DNA from: Gallionella sp.
GTDB lineage: Bacteria > Pseudomonadota > Gammaproteobacteria > Burkholderiales > Gallionellaceae
DNA length: 64,000 nucleotides
NCBI GenBank assembly: GCA_028707275.1
Contig: JAQTUP010000004.1
Span: 124,001 to 188,000, forward strand
Reading direction: 5' to 3'
The position numbers were made by a program, and so were the translations under genes. A model generated the notes under the pieces. The model saw only the letters and a list, made by a program, of their open reading frames with translations. It had not been told where the DNA came from and did not search any database. This document shows positions 26,158 to 36,144 of the stretch, piece after piece (position 1 is the first letter of the stretch; each line of letters begins with the position of its first letter).

Positions 26158-27537
26158 TCAGTTTTGCTGCGGATGGAACCAGGCCAGTTTTTCGCGCAAG
26201 GCCACCACGCCGCCTACGATAATCAGCGTCGGCGCCTGCGGCTTCTCTCGTTCTGCGATACCGGGCAAGGTGGCCAGCGTGCCGGTGAGGACGCGCTGAT
26301 GCTGCGTGGTGCCCTGCTGCACGATGGCAATCGGCGTGATCTCCGGCATGCCGTGCTTGATCAGCTCCATGCAGAGCGTGGCTAAGCCGTGCAAGCCCAT
26401 ATACACCACCACGGTCTGCTTGGGACGGGCTAACGCGTCCCAGTCCAGATTCATGCTGCCGTCCTTGAGATGACCTGTGACAAACATGCAGGACTGCGCA
26501 TAATCCCTGTGCGTCAGCGGAATGCCGGCATAGGAGGCGACACCCGAGGCCGCCGTGATGCCGGGGACGACCTGAAACGGTATACCCTGTTCGGCCAGTG
26601 TCTCGATCTCCTCGCCGCCGCGCCCGAAGATGAACGGATCACCTCCCTTGAGGCGCAACACGCGTTTGCCCTCTTTCGCCAGGCGCACCAGCAGCTCGTT
26701 GATTTCCTCCTGACGCAGAGTATGGTCGGCGCGCTTCTTGCCGACGAAGATGCGCTTCGCATCCCGTCTTGCCATATCGACAATGGGTTTGGAGACCAGA
26801 TTGTCGTACACCACCACATCGGCCTTCTGCATCAGGCGCAACGCGCGAAAAGTCAGCAGATCAGGATCTCCCGGGCCGGCTCCCACCAGATACACCTCGC
26901 CCCGCTGGATGTTGTCTTCGTTTTCCAGCATCTGCTGCAACATCGCGTCCGCGCACGCCTCGTCACCGGTCAATACCTTTTCGGCGATGACGCCATCGAG
27001 CGCGTTTTCCCAGAAGATGCGGCGGCGGGCAGGCTGAGTGACATACTGCTTGACCCGCTCGCGATAGCGTTCTGCGAAGGCGGCCAGACGGCTGTAATTC
27101 TGCGGGATGATACTCTCCAGCTTGCCGCGCAACAGGCGCGTGAGCACGGGGGAGGCGCCACCGCTGGAGAAAGCTACCATCAGCGGCGAACGGTCGAGTA
27201 TGGCGGGCATAATGAAGCTGCACAGCGCCGGGTCATCGACCACGTTGACCGGTATATTGCGGGCACGCGCCGATTCGGAAGTCAGGACGTTGACGCCGCG
27301 ATCATTGGTCGCGGCGATCACAAGAGCCACATCATCCAGATGTGAGGGCTCAAAGCGCGAAATCACGGCTTCAACGCCTGCCAGTTTGGCGAGTTCCGGC
27401 AGGATGTCGGGCGCTACCACCCGCACGCGCGCGCCAGCTTCGAGCAATACAGATGCTTTTCGCCTGCCCACTTCACCGCCGCCGACCACAAGACAAAGTC
27501 GGCCTTTTACATTCATGAAAATCGGCAAGTAATCCAT
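26158..27537 (-). CDS. cysG: Siroheme synthase CysG
   Basis: A 459-residue trifunctional enzyme. The N-terminal dehydrogenase/ferrochelatase domain ([20 protein letters not shown]) occupies about residues 1-205, followed by uroporphyrinogen-III methyltransferase ([20 protein letters not shown] ... [18 protein letters not shown]). It makes siroheme, the prosthetic group of the DsrAB sulfite reductase encoded upstream in the same operon. One base separates it from the DUF4202 gene, so it looks like the last or near-last gene of the dsr operon. Confidence 0.96.
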   Translation of the reverse strand: MDYLPIFMNVKGRLCLVVGGGEVGRRKASVLLEAGARVRVVAPDILPELAKLAGVEAVISRFEPSHLDDVALVIAATNDRGVNVLTSESARARNIPVNVVDDPALCSFIMPAILDRSPLMVAFSSGGASPVLTRLLRGKLESIIPQNYSRLAAFAERYRERVKQYVTQPARRRIFWENALDGVIAEKVLTGDEACADAMLQQMLENEDNIQRGEVYLVGAGPGDPDLLTFRALRLMQKADVVVYDNLVSKPIVDMARRDAKRIFVGKKRADHTLRQEEINELLVRLAKEGKRVLRLKGGDPFIFGRGGEEIETLAEQGIPFQVVPGITAASGVASYAGIPLTHRDYAQSCMFVTGHLKDGSMNLDWDALARPKQTVVVYMGLHGLATLCMELIKHGMPEITPIAIVQQGTTQHQRVLTGTLATLPGIAEREKPQAPTLIIVGGVVALREKLAWFHPQQN

Positions 27538-27538
27538 A

Positions 27539-28138
27539 TTACGAAACGGCTTTCAGAATCAGCGGCACCAGCGCCTCGGGCAGGGCAAGTCGGCCTGAGA
27601 GGGCAAATTCATGCGCACGCGGCGACATCTTCTGCCAGGTCTTTTTGATAATCAGTATCCATTTTTCCTCGTCATACTCGGGGTGGCTGGTAGCAAAACC
27701 TGTCATGTAGTATTCGATGAACACCAGATCAGCCACGTCTTCCATCAATTGCGTTTCCGGATTGACCTTGAGGCCTTTCTTGCTGATGATGGCGCTGACA
27801 CGCTGGATGAACTCGTCGTCGTAACCTGCCTGCTTCATCAGATTTCCGGCAGTTTGTGCGTGAAACTTGTACAAACCGGTACGCCATTGCAAATAGCCTG
27901 TTCTGTCCATCGGAAAATCGCGGCGGGCGCTCTTCCAGCGCTGAATATGCTGGGCGCGAACGGCAAGCTTGACCGCCTCGGAGGCCTCAGGCGCATAACG
28001 CTCCTGCATCTCGGTCATGCGCCTGGCGTACAACAATTCCTTCGGGTATTCGATTCCGTCCGACATTTCCCTGTTCGGGTCTTCCGAATTGGCCTGATCA
28101 AAGGCGATGATGGCGGCCTGATAAATTTCCTGATTCAT
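27539..28138 (-). CDS. DUF4202 protein
   Basis: A 199-residue soluble protein matching DUF4202 ([59 protein letters not shown]). The His/Asp pattern across these motifs resembles an HD-type metal site, but no activity is known to me. It overlaps dsrN by four bases (ATGA), so it is translationally coupled with it. DUF4202 genes recur next to sulfur-metabolism genes. Confidence 0.85.
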   Translation of the reverse strand: MNQEIYQAAIIAFDQANSEDPNREMSDGIEYPKELLYARRMTEMQERYAPEASEAVKLAVRAQHIQRWKSARRDFPMDRTGYLQWRTGLYKFHAQTAGNLMKQAGYDDEFIQRVSAIISKKGLKVNPETQLMEDVADLVFIEYYMTGFATSHPEYDEEKWILIIKKTWQKMSPRAHEFALSGRLALPEALVPLILKAVS

Positions 28139-29544
28139 AGTGCTTTCTCTTCAAAATCATTGAGGGTAGAGTCCATCCGGTCGCGATGGCGCCGGATGAA
28201 CGCGACAAAACGGGTGGCCCAGTAGCAACTGCCAATGGTACGCAAATGGGTATAGGACGCTAAAAGGTTATGTAAGACATATCCGTCCCGCTCGCCATCT
28301 ATGCCGTAACCACGCTCGACATGGTATGCGAAACGACTGCCTTCGGGCAGATTTTCCAGACTCGAATAATGGAATTCATGCGCCCGGATTTGCCCGGCAG
28401 GACCGTTGGGGCGCGGCCACGGATGCGAGGCGTCTTCGGCGAGATGCACATAACCCCGGCCTATCGGTTTGTCGTGCATCTTCACATCCCCCGGTATGGC
28501 GCCTGCCATCTGATAGGTGCGCCCCTGATACTCAATGCTGCGCGACAAATACATCAGCCCGCCGCACTCCGCATAAGCCGGCATACCGCCGTCGATCGCC
28601 CGCTTTATTTCACCGCGCAGCGCGCTGTTGGCTTCGAGTTCGGCCGCACAGGTTTCGGGAAAACCTCCGCCGATATAGAGCGCATCCACCTCCGGCAGGC
28701 ATACGTCCTGCAGGGTGTCGAAGGGGATCAGCTGCGCACCTGCGGCCTGCAAGGCATCCAGATCGTCCGCATAGTAAAAGCCGAAGGCTTTATCCCGGGC
28801 TATGCCGATACGCAGCGGTTTTCCCAGAACCAGAGGCGTCACTTCAGCCTTGTGCGGCACGAAAAGCGGCGCCTTGTCCGACAAACTGAGCAACAGATCC
28901 AGATCGACCTGTTCTGCGATGGCCTCGCCTATCTGCCTGATTTTGGCTGCCGCGACATGGGACTCATTGCTGGGCATCAACCCCAGATGACGCTCGACGA
29001 TGCAAAGACGCTCATCGTGGTGGATGGCGCCTATCACGGGCACATCGGTGTAATGTTCGATGACCGCGCGCAACTTGGATTCGTGGCGGCTGCCGCCCAG
29101 ATTATTGAGGATCACGCCGGCGATGTTGATGTCGCGGTCGAACGCCTGATAGCCCAGGATCAGCGGCGCAATGCCGCGCGTCATGCCGCGCGCGTCGATC
29201 ACCAGGAATACCGGCAATTCGAGCAACTTGGCCAGCGCCGCATTGCTGTTGCTGCCGTCCAGCGCCAGGCCATCGTAGAGGCCCTTGTTTCCCTCGACCA
29301 GATTAATCTGTGCACTGTGGCGCGAGAAGGTCGAGACGATGTCATCCTGTTCCATCAGGTACAAGTCCAGATTGCGGCAAGGATGTCCGGCAGCTAAGCT
29401 CAACCACATCGGGTCTATGTAATCCGGCCCTTTCTTGAACGGCTGCACGACATGTCCGCGCGCACTGAGGGCTGCGCAAAGACCGATACTGACCATCGTC
29501 TTGCCCGACGACTTGTGTGCCGCCGATATGAGCATCTTATTCAT
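28135..29544 (-). CDS. dsrN: DsrN, siroheme amidase (cobyrinic acid a,c-diamide synthase family)
   Basis: A 469-residue protein with an N-terminal ATP-binding P-loop-like domain (AAHKSSGKTMVSIGLCAAL) and a C-terminal class I glutamine amidotransferase domain (ALYIGGGFPETCAAELEAN, MPAYAECGGLMYLSRS with the catalytic Cys). CbiA relatives amidate cobyrinic acid. In dsr operons DsrN is thought to amidate the siroheme of DsrAB. Its place right after dsrP and before cysG supports that role over cobalamin synthesis. Confidence 0.92.
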   Translation of the reverse strand: MNKMLISAAHKSSGKTMVSIGLCAALSARGHVVQPFKKGPDYIDPMWLSLAAGHPCRNLDLYLMEQDDIVSTFSRHSAQINLVEGNKGLYDGLALDGSNSNAALAKLLELPVFLVIDARGMTRGIAPLILGYQAFDRDINIAGVILNNLGGSRHESKLRAVIEHYTDVPVIGAIHHDERLCIVERHLGLMPSNESHVAAAKIRQIGEAIAEQVDLDLLLSLSDKAPLFVPHKAEVTPLVLGKPLRIGIARDKAFGFYYADDLDALQAAGAQLIPFDTLQDVCLPEVDALYIGGGFPETCAAELEANSALRGEIKRAIDGGMPAYAECGGLMYLSRSIEYQGRTYQMAGAIPGDVKMHDKPIGRGYVHLAEDASHPWPRPNGPAGQIRAHEFHYSSLENLPEGSRFAYHVERGYGIDGERDGYVLHNLLASYTHLRTIGSCYWATRFVAFIRRHRDRMDSTLNDFEEKAL

Positions 29545-29556
29545 GGCAGCCTCGTG

Positions 29557-30738
29557 TTAATCGGCGATATAGGGTTTGTCGTGCGGCATGAAATTCAACA
29601 CCCTGACGCTCACCGTCGTGATCATGAAGGCGATGGCAAGCCCTGCAAAACCCAGCATGAATTCATACAAGGAAGGATGATAGGCATTGATCTGCCCGTC
29701 GGCGAAACTGCTGCTCGCCTCATAGCCTGGAAAAATATCGAGCGGATACGCCTGACCGCCGATGATGAACACATACAGCAGGGCAAAGCCGCCCAGGATC
29801 ACCAACATCGAAGCGGTGATGACACAGCGGGTTTTACCCAACCCGGGTAAAAATATCAGCAACAAAGGCAGCAGGTTGCCCAGCACGACATAGCCCCCCC
29901 AGAACAGCGCCGGATAAAGGTCTCCATCGCGCAGGATGAATCTTTCGAAGCCGATTTTGTGCGCAAAATACAGGTTGGTAAAATGATAAGCGGCGACCAT
30001 GTACAGGGAAGCTACGATGAATACGCCCAGCAGATTCTTCTTGCGGCCCATGATGGCCGGATCGAGTGTTTTTTCATTCCACGCGTAAATCGAGGTCTGC
30101 ACCAGATGGAATACCGCCAGCCCCCAGGCGAAGGACAACACGATAAACATAGGCGGCAACATCGCCGAACCATAAGCCTGGCGCGCGGTGAGAAAGGCGA
30201 AGATCAGGCCGGTTCCTGTGGTGAGAATAAAGCGCCAGGCAAACACCGCGAAACCTGCCGGGGTCGTCCAGCGATTCATGCGCTGCTCCATCATCGTCCA
30301 AAGATAGACGGCCACCAGTGAGAACATGCCGGAGTAGAGCACGATATTCCAGGCAAACACCGAGGTGAGATTAAAATGGGTGGCGGCGACAATGATCCGG
30401 TCAGGGCGCCCCAGGTCCAGCATCAGCACGAAAAGGCCGCCGGCTAACATCGCGATGGACAACAGACTGGCCAGCGGGGCGCGCGCCTTATAGATCGCCT
30501 TGCCAAACACCGAACCTATAGAGGCGACATTTAACACGCCGGAGGCGGCGACCACCAAAAAGATGGCAAACACATGCGGGATGCCCCAGACGATCTGGTT
30601 GTTCATGCCGGTGATGATGTGGCCGTAATGCTCCATCATGTGCACCGCATACATACCCGCTAACGCGACTATCCCGCCCAGTCCCAGCAGCACGTAATAC
30701 AGACGGTTTTTGAACCGCAAAGAAGTAAGCGTAGGCAT
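29557..30738 (-). CDS. dsrP: DsrP, NrfD-like membrane subunit of DsrMKJOP
   Basis: A 393-residue integral membrane protein with about ten helices (for example VFAIFLVVAASGVLNVASIG and LLSIAMLAGGLFVLMLDLGR), characteristic of NrfD/PsrC quinone-interacting subunits. With DsrO and DsrJ it forms the periplasm-facing half of the DsrMKJOP complex, which exchanges electrons with the quinone pool. It is separated by only two bases from dsrO. Confidence 0.95.
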   Translation of the reverse strand: MPTLTSLRFKNRLYYVLLGLGGIVALAGMYAVHMMEHYGHIITGMNNQIVWGIPHVFAIFLVVAASGVLNVASIGSVFGKAIYKARAPLASLLSIAMLAGGLFVLMLDLGRPDRIIVAATHFNLTSVFAWNIVLYSGMFSLVAVYLWTMMEQRMNRWTTPAGFAVFAWRFILTTGTGLIFAFLTARQAYGSAMLPPMFIVLSFAWGLAVFHLVQTSIYAWNEKTLDPAIMGRKKNLLGVFIVASLYMVAAYHFTNLYFAHKIGFERFILRDGDLYPALFWGGYVVLGNLLPLLLIFLPGLGKTRCVITASMLVILGGFALLYVFIIGGQAYPLDIFPGYEASSSFADGQINAYHPSLYEFMLGFAGLAIAFMITTVSVRVLNFMPHDKPYIAD

Positions 30739-30740
30739 GA

Positions 30741-31448
30741 TCAGAGTCCTTGATAACGGATGCCGGGATTGAGCCGCAGATCGGCTCGCACCTGGGTGGA
30801 TGCAACCGTGCGCACCTTGATGGCGATTTCGCTGGTCTTGTCGTTCAGGTCGCCAAACAGTATGGATTGATTCGGACAGGCCTCAGTACAGGCAGGCTTC
30901 AAGCCCTGATCCACGCGATGCACGCACAAGGTGCAGCCCTCCACCGTCCCCTTGCCGCGCGGCACGTCAGGGTTCTGGTCTTGCAGCGGCTCATGCACAA
31001 ACGAGCGCGCCTTGTAAGGGCAGGCCATCATGCAATACCGGCAACCGATGCAAAGATGCCGGTCCACCAGCACGATGCCGTCGGCGCGTTTAAAAGAAGC
31101 GGCTGTCGGGCACACATCGACGCAAGGCGGATGTTCGCAATGCTGACACATCACCGGCAGCGATACGGCGCGTCCTGTGCTGATGTCCTTGATTTCGATC
31201 TTGCGTATCCATTGCGAATCCGTGGCCGCAACACCCCCAGATAAGCCGTTTTCCCTGCTGCATGCGCTGACACACTCATTGCAGCCCGGCGTGCAGGACG
31301 CCGTGTCGATCAGCATGCCCCAGCGCACGCGGGAGCTCACAGCCTCCCCGCCGTGCGCCATGTCGAACAAAAACATACCGGGCGCGATAGAGACAACGGC
31401 CGCCCCCATCGCGGTCTTCAAAAACCCCCTGCGGTCGACATCTGTCAT
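30741..31448 (-). CDS. dsrO: DsrO, periplasmic iron-sulfur subunit
   Basis: A 235-residue protein with a twin-arginine signal (DRRGFLKTAMGAAVVS). Four cysteine clusters of ferredoxin type follow (CNECVSACSR, CQHCEHPPCVDVCP, CIGCRYCMMACP, CTLCVHRVDQGLKPACTEACP). It carries electrons between DsrJ and DsrP in the periplasm. The ATG at 31448 overlaps the dsrJ stop (ATGA) and places the Tat motif at residues 5-8. A longer frame begins at 31496 but spoils the signal peptide. Confidence 0.95.
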   Translation of the reverse strand: MTDVDRRGFLKTAMGAAVVSIAPGMFLFDMAHGGEAVSSRVRWGMLIDTASCTPGCNECVSACSRENGLSGGVAATDSQWIRKIEIKDISTGRAVSLPVMCQHCEHPPCVDVCPTAASFKRADGIVLVDRHLCIGCRYCMMACPYKARSFVHEPLQDQNPDVPRGKGTVEGCTLCVHRVDQGLKPACTEACPNQSILFGDLNDKTSEIAIKVRTVASTQVRADLRLNPGIRYQGL

Positions 31449-31807
31449 TTTGCATTCCTCTTCTGCCAGGCGCTCTTGCGAGTGCCGGTATGACACTCGA
31501 AGCAGTCTGTCGCTACCGCCTCATAGCGATGGCACGCGACACAGAAACTGTCGTCCCGCGCGATCGCGCTGTCATCTTTGAGGCTGGCATGACATTCGAT
31601 GCAATTTTTCAGACTGATCTTGTCGTCGCGCAGGCCTTGATGCACGGCTTCATCGCGCTGGTGACGCAGCAGGTGCATGTGGTTTTTGCGCATCCACTGC
31701 GGGTCTTTTACACACTCCCCGCCCCGTCCGATATCCAGCTTGTACGGCGTTGCACCCCAGGCAGACGAGATGCACAAACACAGCAGAAAAATTGCGATCA
31801 GCTTCAT
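31445..31807 (-). CDS. dsrJ: DsrJ, triheme cytochrome c
   Basis: A 120-residue protein with an uncleaved or cleaved signal helix (MKLIAIFLLCLCISSAWG) and exactly three CxxCH heme motifs (CIECH, CVACH, CFECH). One heme of DsrJ is known for His/Cys ligation; the upstream Cys in GRGGECVKDPQWM is a candidate ligand. Start and stop overlap the neighbouring dsrL and dsrO codons. It is the periplasmic electron port of DsrMKJOP. Confidence 0.95.
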   Translation of the reverse strand: MKLIAIFLLCLCISSAWGATPYKLDIGRGGECVKDPQWMRKNHMHLLRHQRDEAVHQGLRDDKISLKNCIECHASLKDDSAIARDDSFCVACHRYEAVATDCFECHTGTRKSAWQKRNAK

Positions 31808-33774
31808 TACTCGCCCAGACCCATTTGAATATATCCTGTCGGACACACATCCGCGCAAATATGGCAGCCGATGCACTTGTTGTAATCGGTCGTGACATAG
31901 CGGCCTGTCGTCGCCTCGCTCTTCTTGACCCGGGACACGGCAGTCTGCGGGCAGTACACCACGCAGTTGTCGCACTCGAAACACATGCCGCAACTCATAC
32001 AACGTTTGGCCTCGGCGACGGCCTGCTCCTGCACCAGGGCGACTAATCGCTCATCGAAATTGCCCAGCGCGCTTTCACGATCCAGCGTCACAATCTGGCG
32101 CTGATTGCGCGGCACATAGGCAAAATGGCCGAGAAACAACTTGTCGTGAGGAATCACGTAGCGCTCGGAGCGATTATCGAAGTTATGCACCGCCGCACTG
32201 GATTTATCCGTGCCGCGCAAAGGCTCGTGCGCGGGCTTGATCTCGATTCCCTTCTCTGCCAGCTTGCGCATCAAATCAAACTGGTGCGCGTCTATCTTGG
32301 GACGCTTTTCCAGGTCCTGCCCGTTCATATAGTGGTGTATGCCATCGGCCGCGATAGAACCGTGACCGATCGCCGTGGTCAGCAAATGAGGGCGGATCAC
32401 GTCGCCGCCTGCGAACACGCCCTTTTGTCCTGCAACCAGATAGTTGCGATCCGTTGATACGGCGCCCTTGCCGTTATTGAAGGATTCGAGTCCGGTAAAA
32501 TCGACCGCCTGACCGATCGCCGAGACGATCAGATCGGCTTCGATGTCGTATTCACTGCCTTCGATATTCTTGATGTCCAGCTTACCGCCGGAAAATTTGG
32601 CCTCGCAGCGGATCACCCGCAGTGCCGTTGCGCGACCCTCTGCGTCGCGAACGATACCGACAGGCGCCAGGCTGCCTTGAATGTGGATGCCTTCTGCGAG
32701 CGCCTGTTCTATCTCATGCTTGTTCGCCTGCATCTTGTCGATGTTGAACACCGAGGTCAGCGTGACTTCCGCGCCTTCTTTGGCAGAAATTTCAGCCACG
32801 TCATGTGCCATGCGCCCGGCAATCGCCGACTCCGCATCGGTCGGTTTCGCGTGTGAAATATGCCCCAGACGGCGCGCGACGGTTGCCACGTCTATCGAGG
32901 TGTCTCCCCCGCCCACTACCACCACGCGTTTGCCCACATGCTGCAAGCGTCCGTCGTTAAAGGCTTTCAGGAAGGCCGTCGCCGTCACCACATTCGGGGC
33001 TTGTGAATCGGCGATCGGCAAGGCGCGACCGGCCTGTGCGCCCATTCCCAGGAAGACGGCGTCAAACTCTGCACGCACCTGTTCGAGTGAAATATCCGTG
33101 CCTACCCGGCACTTGAGGCGGGTTTTGACGCCCAGATCGAGAATGCGCCCAATTTCGGCATCCAGCACATCGCGCGGGGTACGGAAACCGGGAATGCCAT
33201 AGCGCATCATGCCGCCCAGACACTCGTGTTCGTCGAAAACAGTGACCTCATGCCCCTTCAACGCCAGCTGATAGGCGCAGGACAAACCGGCAGGTCCGCC
33301 GCCGAGTATGGCCACCTTCTTGCCGGTAGGCACAGCGGTATTTTTGAATTTCAGCTGATTGGCGATCGCATATTCGCCCAGAAAATGCTCGACCGAATTA
33401 ATGCCTACATGATCTTCCACCTCGTTGCGGTTGCAGCCTGTCTCGCAGGGCGCGGGGCATACGCGCCCCATCACCGACGGAAAAGGGTTGGCTTCGGTCA
33501 GGCGGCGCCAGGCATATTCCTGCCAGGGCATGGAAGGCTTGCCGTCAGCGCCCGCAGGCGGCTTTTCGGTGCCGCGCACGATGGACAGATAGCCGCGTAT
33601 GTCTTCGCCTGCCGGGCAACTGCCCTGACAGGGCGGCGTGGACTGAATATAGGTCGGGCACTTGTGCGTATGGCCGGCCTGCATGATGACCTCACTCAGG
33701 CGTCCTGGCTTGTTATCACCGTCTTTATAGCGGCGGAAGGTAATCTTTTTGGGCGTATCGATCACTGCTGACAT
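31807..33774 (-). CDS. dsrL: DsrL, NAD(P)H-linked iron-sulfur flavoprotein
   Basis: A 655-residue protein related to the small subunit of glutamate synthase. It has an N-terminal Cys-rich region (CPTYIQSTPPCQGSCPAGED), an FAD motif VAILGGGPAGLSCAYQLALK, an NAD(P) motif VVVVGGGDTSIDVATVARRL, and a C-terminal ferredoxin-like part with CMSCGMCFECDNCVVYCP and CIGCHICADVCP. DsrL couples DsrAB to NAD(P) and is essential for oxidative Dsr. Its presence argues for the sulfur-oxidising direction, in line with the other sulfur genes here. Confidence 0.95.
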   Translation of the reverse strand: MSAVIDTPKKITFRRYKDGDNKPGRLSEVIMQAGHTHKCPTYIQSTPPCQGSCPAGEDIRGYLSIVRGTEKPPAGADGKPSMPWQEYAWRRLTEANPFPSVMGRVCPAPCETGCNRNEVEDHVGINSVEHFLGEYAIANQLKFKNTAVPTGKKVAILGGGPAGLSCAYQLALKGHEVTVFDEHECLGGMMRYGIPGFRTPRDVLDAEIGRILDLGVKTRLKCRVGTDISLEQVRAEFDAVFLGMGAQAGRALPIADSQAPNVVTATAFLKAFNDGRLQHVGKRVVVVGGGDTSIDVATVARRLGHISHAKPTDAESAIAGRMAHDVAEISAKEGAEVTLTSVFNIDKMQANKHEIEQALAEGIHIQGSLAPVGIVRDAEGRATALRVIRCEAKFSGGKLDIKNIEGSEYDIEADLIVSAIGQAVDFTGLESFNNGKGAVSTDRNYLVAGQKGVFAGGDVIRPHLLTTAIGHGSIAADGIHHYMNGQDLEKRPKIDAHQFDLMRKLAEKGIEIKPAHEPLRGTDKSSAAVHNFDNRSERYVIPHDKLFLGHFAYVPRNQRQIVTLDRESALGNFDERLVALVQEQAVAEAKRCMSCGMCFECDNCVVYCPQTAVSRVKKSEATTGRYVTTDYNKCIGCHICADVCPTGYIQMGLGE

Positions 33775-33786
33775 TTGCTCGGTCTC

Positions 33787-35319
33787 CTATTTATTCTTGC
33801 CTAGTACAATCGCATTGCTGACCAGTTGATGCACGCCGCCTACCATTCTTCTGTCGAACCCGTAAACGGGCATGACCTTGGTAAATTGCGCCTTGCAGAT
33901 GGCGCAGATGGTCGCCATGAAATTCACGCCCTGCTCATCGACCACCTGCTGCAATACTTCCATCCGTGGCAGCGCACCCTTGATGCGCAGCTCCAGTAAA
34001 TCATCGGTCAGCAATCCGCCGCCCCCCCCGCAACAGAAAGTCTGCTCGCGCGTGGTATTGGGCGCCATCTCGACAAAATGGTTCGCCACCGCCCTGATGA
34101 TGTTGCGCGGAATTTCAAATTGCCCGCCCGGCAGATTACCCATCCCGGAGCCGCGCGCCACATTGCAAGAATCATGAAAGGTGATGATGTGCTGGTCGTT
34201 TTTGGACTTGTCGAAACTCAGTCGTTCGTCTTCGATCATGTCCCAGGTAAATTCGCAGATATGGGAGGGCTGCTTGTACCTGTGATCGAGCTGCTTTTGC
34301 AGCATCTGGGCAAAGCGATCATTGGCATCCGCGCCATCGCCCGCCCCCGTCAGGGTATTGAGAAAGCTGTAGGCAACCCGCCAGGCGTGACCGCATTCGC
34401 CGATGACGATGCGCCTGACCCCCAGCTCCAGCGCTGCCTCGCGGATGCGCAGCGCAATCTTGCGCAACTGGTCATAGTTGCCGATAAACATGCCAAAGTT
34501 GCCCGCTTCAGAGGACATAGAAGAGAGCGTCCAGCTGGTTCCCGTGGCATGAAACACCTTGGCATAACCGATCAGGCTGTCGATGTGCGGCTCGGCAAAA
34601 AAGTCAGCGGACGGCGTAATCAGCAATACTTCCGCGCCTTTGACATCGATCGGAAAGCGCACGTCGAACCCCGTGTCTTCCTTGACGTCCTCTTCGAGTC
34701 CTTCTAACGTATTGATCAGCGCGGCAGGCGGCAGCCCCAGATTGTTGCCAATTTTATGTACCTTGCCGATGATCTCGTTGGAATATTTCTGACCGTAGCC
34801 TACAGAATCGAGGATCTCGCGTGCGGCCATGGTCACTTCGGCAGTATCGATGCCGTAGGGGCAAAACACCGAACAGCGACGACATTCGGAACACTGGTGA
34901 AAGTAGTTATACCATTCGTCCAGCACTTCGCGTGTCAGATCGCGCGCGCCGACCAGCTTCGGAAACAGCTTGCCGGGCAGGGTAAAATAACGCCGGTAGA
35001 CACTGCGGAACAGATCCTGACGCGCCACCGGCATATTTTTCGGATCCTGCGTGCCGATAAAATAGTGACACTTGTCCGAACAGGCGCCGCAATGCACGCA
35101 GGCATCCATAAACACCCTGAGCGAGCGGTATTTGGACAGCAGCTCACCCATTTTTTCGATGGCCTTATCGTGCCAGTCATCCACAAGATGAGCCGGGAAG
35201 CCGATGGCCTCGTTAATCTTGTCGCCGGCGACAAACGGGCCTTTTCCCTCCATCGCCCCGGGCTTGAGCGCAGGAATAATGGGGATGATGCGATAAGCCG
35301 GAGCGGTTATGTCTGCCAT
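33787..35319 (-). CDS. dsrK: DsrK, HdrD-like catalytic iron-sulfur subunit
   Basis: A 510-residue cytoplasmic protein with two ferredoxin-type motifs (CVHCGACSDKCHYF, CSECRRCSVFCPYG) and CCG-type domains (FHDSCNVARG, FCCGGGGGLL) that bind the special [4Fe4S] cluster of heterodisulfide reductases. It is thought to reduce or oxidise the DsrC trisulfide or disulfide. It is tightly coupled to dsrM (one base apart) and 12 bp upstream of dsrL. Confidence 0.95.
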   Translation of the reverse strand: MADITAPAYRIIPIIPALKPGAMEGKGPFVAGDKINEAIGFPAHLVDDWHDKAIEKMGELLSKYRSLRVFMDACVHCGACSDKCHYFIGTQDPKNMPVARQDLFRSVYRRYFTLPGKLFPKLVGARDLTREVLDEWYNYFHQCSECRRCSVFCPYGIDTAEVTMAAREILDSVGYGQKYSNEIIGKVHKIGNNLGLPPAALINTLEGLEEDVKEDTGFDVRFPIDVKGAEVLLITPSADFFAEPHIDSLIGYAKVFHATGTSWTLSSMSSEAGNFGMFIGNYDQLRKIALRIREAALELGVRRIVIGECGHAWRVAYSFLNTLTGAGDGADANDRFAQMLQKQLDHRYKQPSHICEFTWDMIEDERLSFDKSKNDQHIITFHDSCNVARGSGMGNLPGGQFEIPRNIIRAVANHFVEMAPNTTREQTFCCGGGGGLLTDDLLELRIKGALPRMEVLQQVVDEQGVNFMATICAICKAQFTKVMPVYGFDRRMVGGVHQLVSNAIVLGKNK

Positions 35320-35320
35320 G

Positions 35321-36046
35321 CTAGTTCTCCGATTTGGCGGCCCATGAAGAGAGATGCCGTTTTTCTCTCGGGTTGTCTGTCTGATTACGGGTGGGTGAAA
35401 AAAAGACTCCCGGTGCGTGCAAGAGCTTGCTGAAGGGGAAGATCACCAGGAGTACAAAAACAAGAAACAGATGCAGCACCAGGGGTGCATCTGCGGGCAA
35501 TGAGCCGATGGAAAAATGCATCAGCCCCCGAAAGAATTCCTTAACCGCGATCACATCGGTGTGCACGGCGAATTTCATCATCAGGCCGGATGCGGCGATA
35601 CAGATGAGCAGCAGCAGCATCAGGTGATCGGAAGGAGTCGAAATATAACGGATGCGCTCGACTAACAGACGGCGCGCCCATAAACCGGATAAACCCAGCA
35701 GCAAGGTGATACCGGCATACAGGCCGAACGGCTGGATAAACGCAACCCAGCCCCAGACAGGATCGGTGAAATAACGCAGATGACGCAACAGCACCAGTGC
35801 CAGACTGGCATGAAACATCCAGCCCAGACCCCAGGTCCACAAATTCGCCTTGAACAGGCTCTCGAAAAACACCACCTCGCGAGTCATCCGCAACATTACC
35901 CCCGTCGCCGTCTTCGGCGCGGGTGTGGTGGGAATCTTCAAGGGCGCCGGTGTAACGGCATAGATCCGGATGCGATGGATCAGCCCGACGACGAACAACA
36001 AGGTCGCCAGATAAAACAGAATTGCGAACAGGATGCTCATATTCAA
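35321..36046 (-). CDS. dsrM: DsrM, NarI-like cytochrome b subunit
   Basis: A 241-residue membrane protein with about five to six helices and His residues typical of the NarI/DsrM diheme b family (for example WGLGWMFHASLALVLLRHLR). It passes electrons from DsrK to the quinone pool on the inner membrane. Shorter than some DsrM homologues (about 330 aa), as in other purple and beta sulfur oxidisers. Downstream of dsrC after a 98-bp gap. Confidence 0.93.
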   Translation of the reverse strand: MNMSILFAILFYLATLLFVVGLIHRIRIYAVTPAPLKIPTTPAPKTATGVMLRMTREVVFFESLFKANLWTWGLGWMFHASLALVLLRHLRYFTDPVWGWVAFIQPFGLYAGITLLLGLSGLWARRLLVERIRYISTPSDHLMLLLLICIAASGLMMKFAVHTDVIAVKEFFRGLMHFSIGSLPADAPLVLHLFLVFVLLVIFPFSKLLHAPGVFFSPTRNQTDNPREKRHLSSWAAKSEN

Positions 36047-36049
36047 TAG

Positions 36050-36070
36050 TCAGGAGTCAGGAGTCAGGAT
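36050..36070. repeat. Tandem 7-bp repeat between dsrC and dsrM
   Basis: Three heptamers of TCAGGA(G/T) in a row. Degenerate relatives continue up to 36142 (TCCTGA-type words). It lies in the 98-bp gap before dsrM, the largest spacing inside the dsrC-dsrN block, and is similar in kind to the heptamer tract at 56.0 kb. Confidence 0.6.
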
Positions 36071-36144
36071 GCAAAATTCGAGAGGCAGGATTCCAGAGGG
36101 CAGAACCATATCGATTCTGAATCCCGCATCCTGATTCCTGATTT

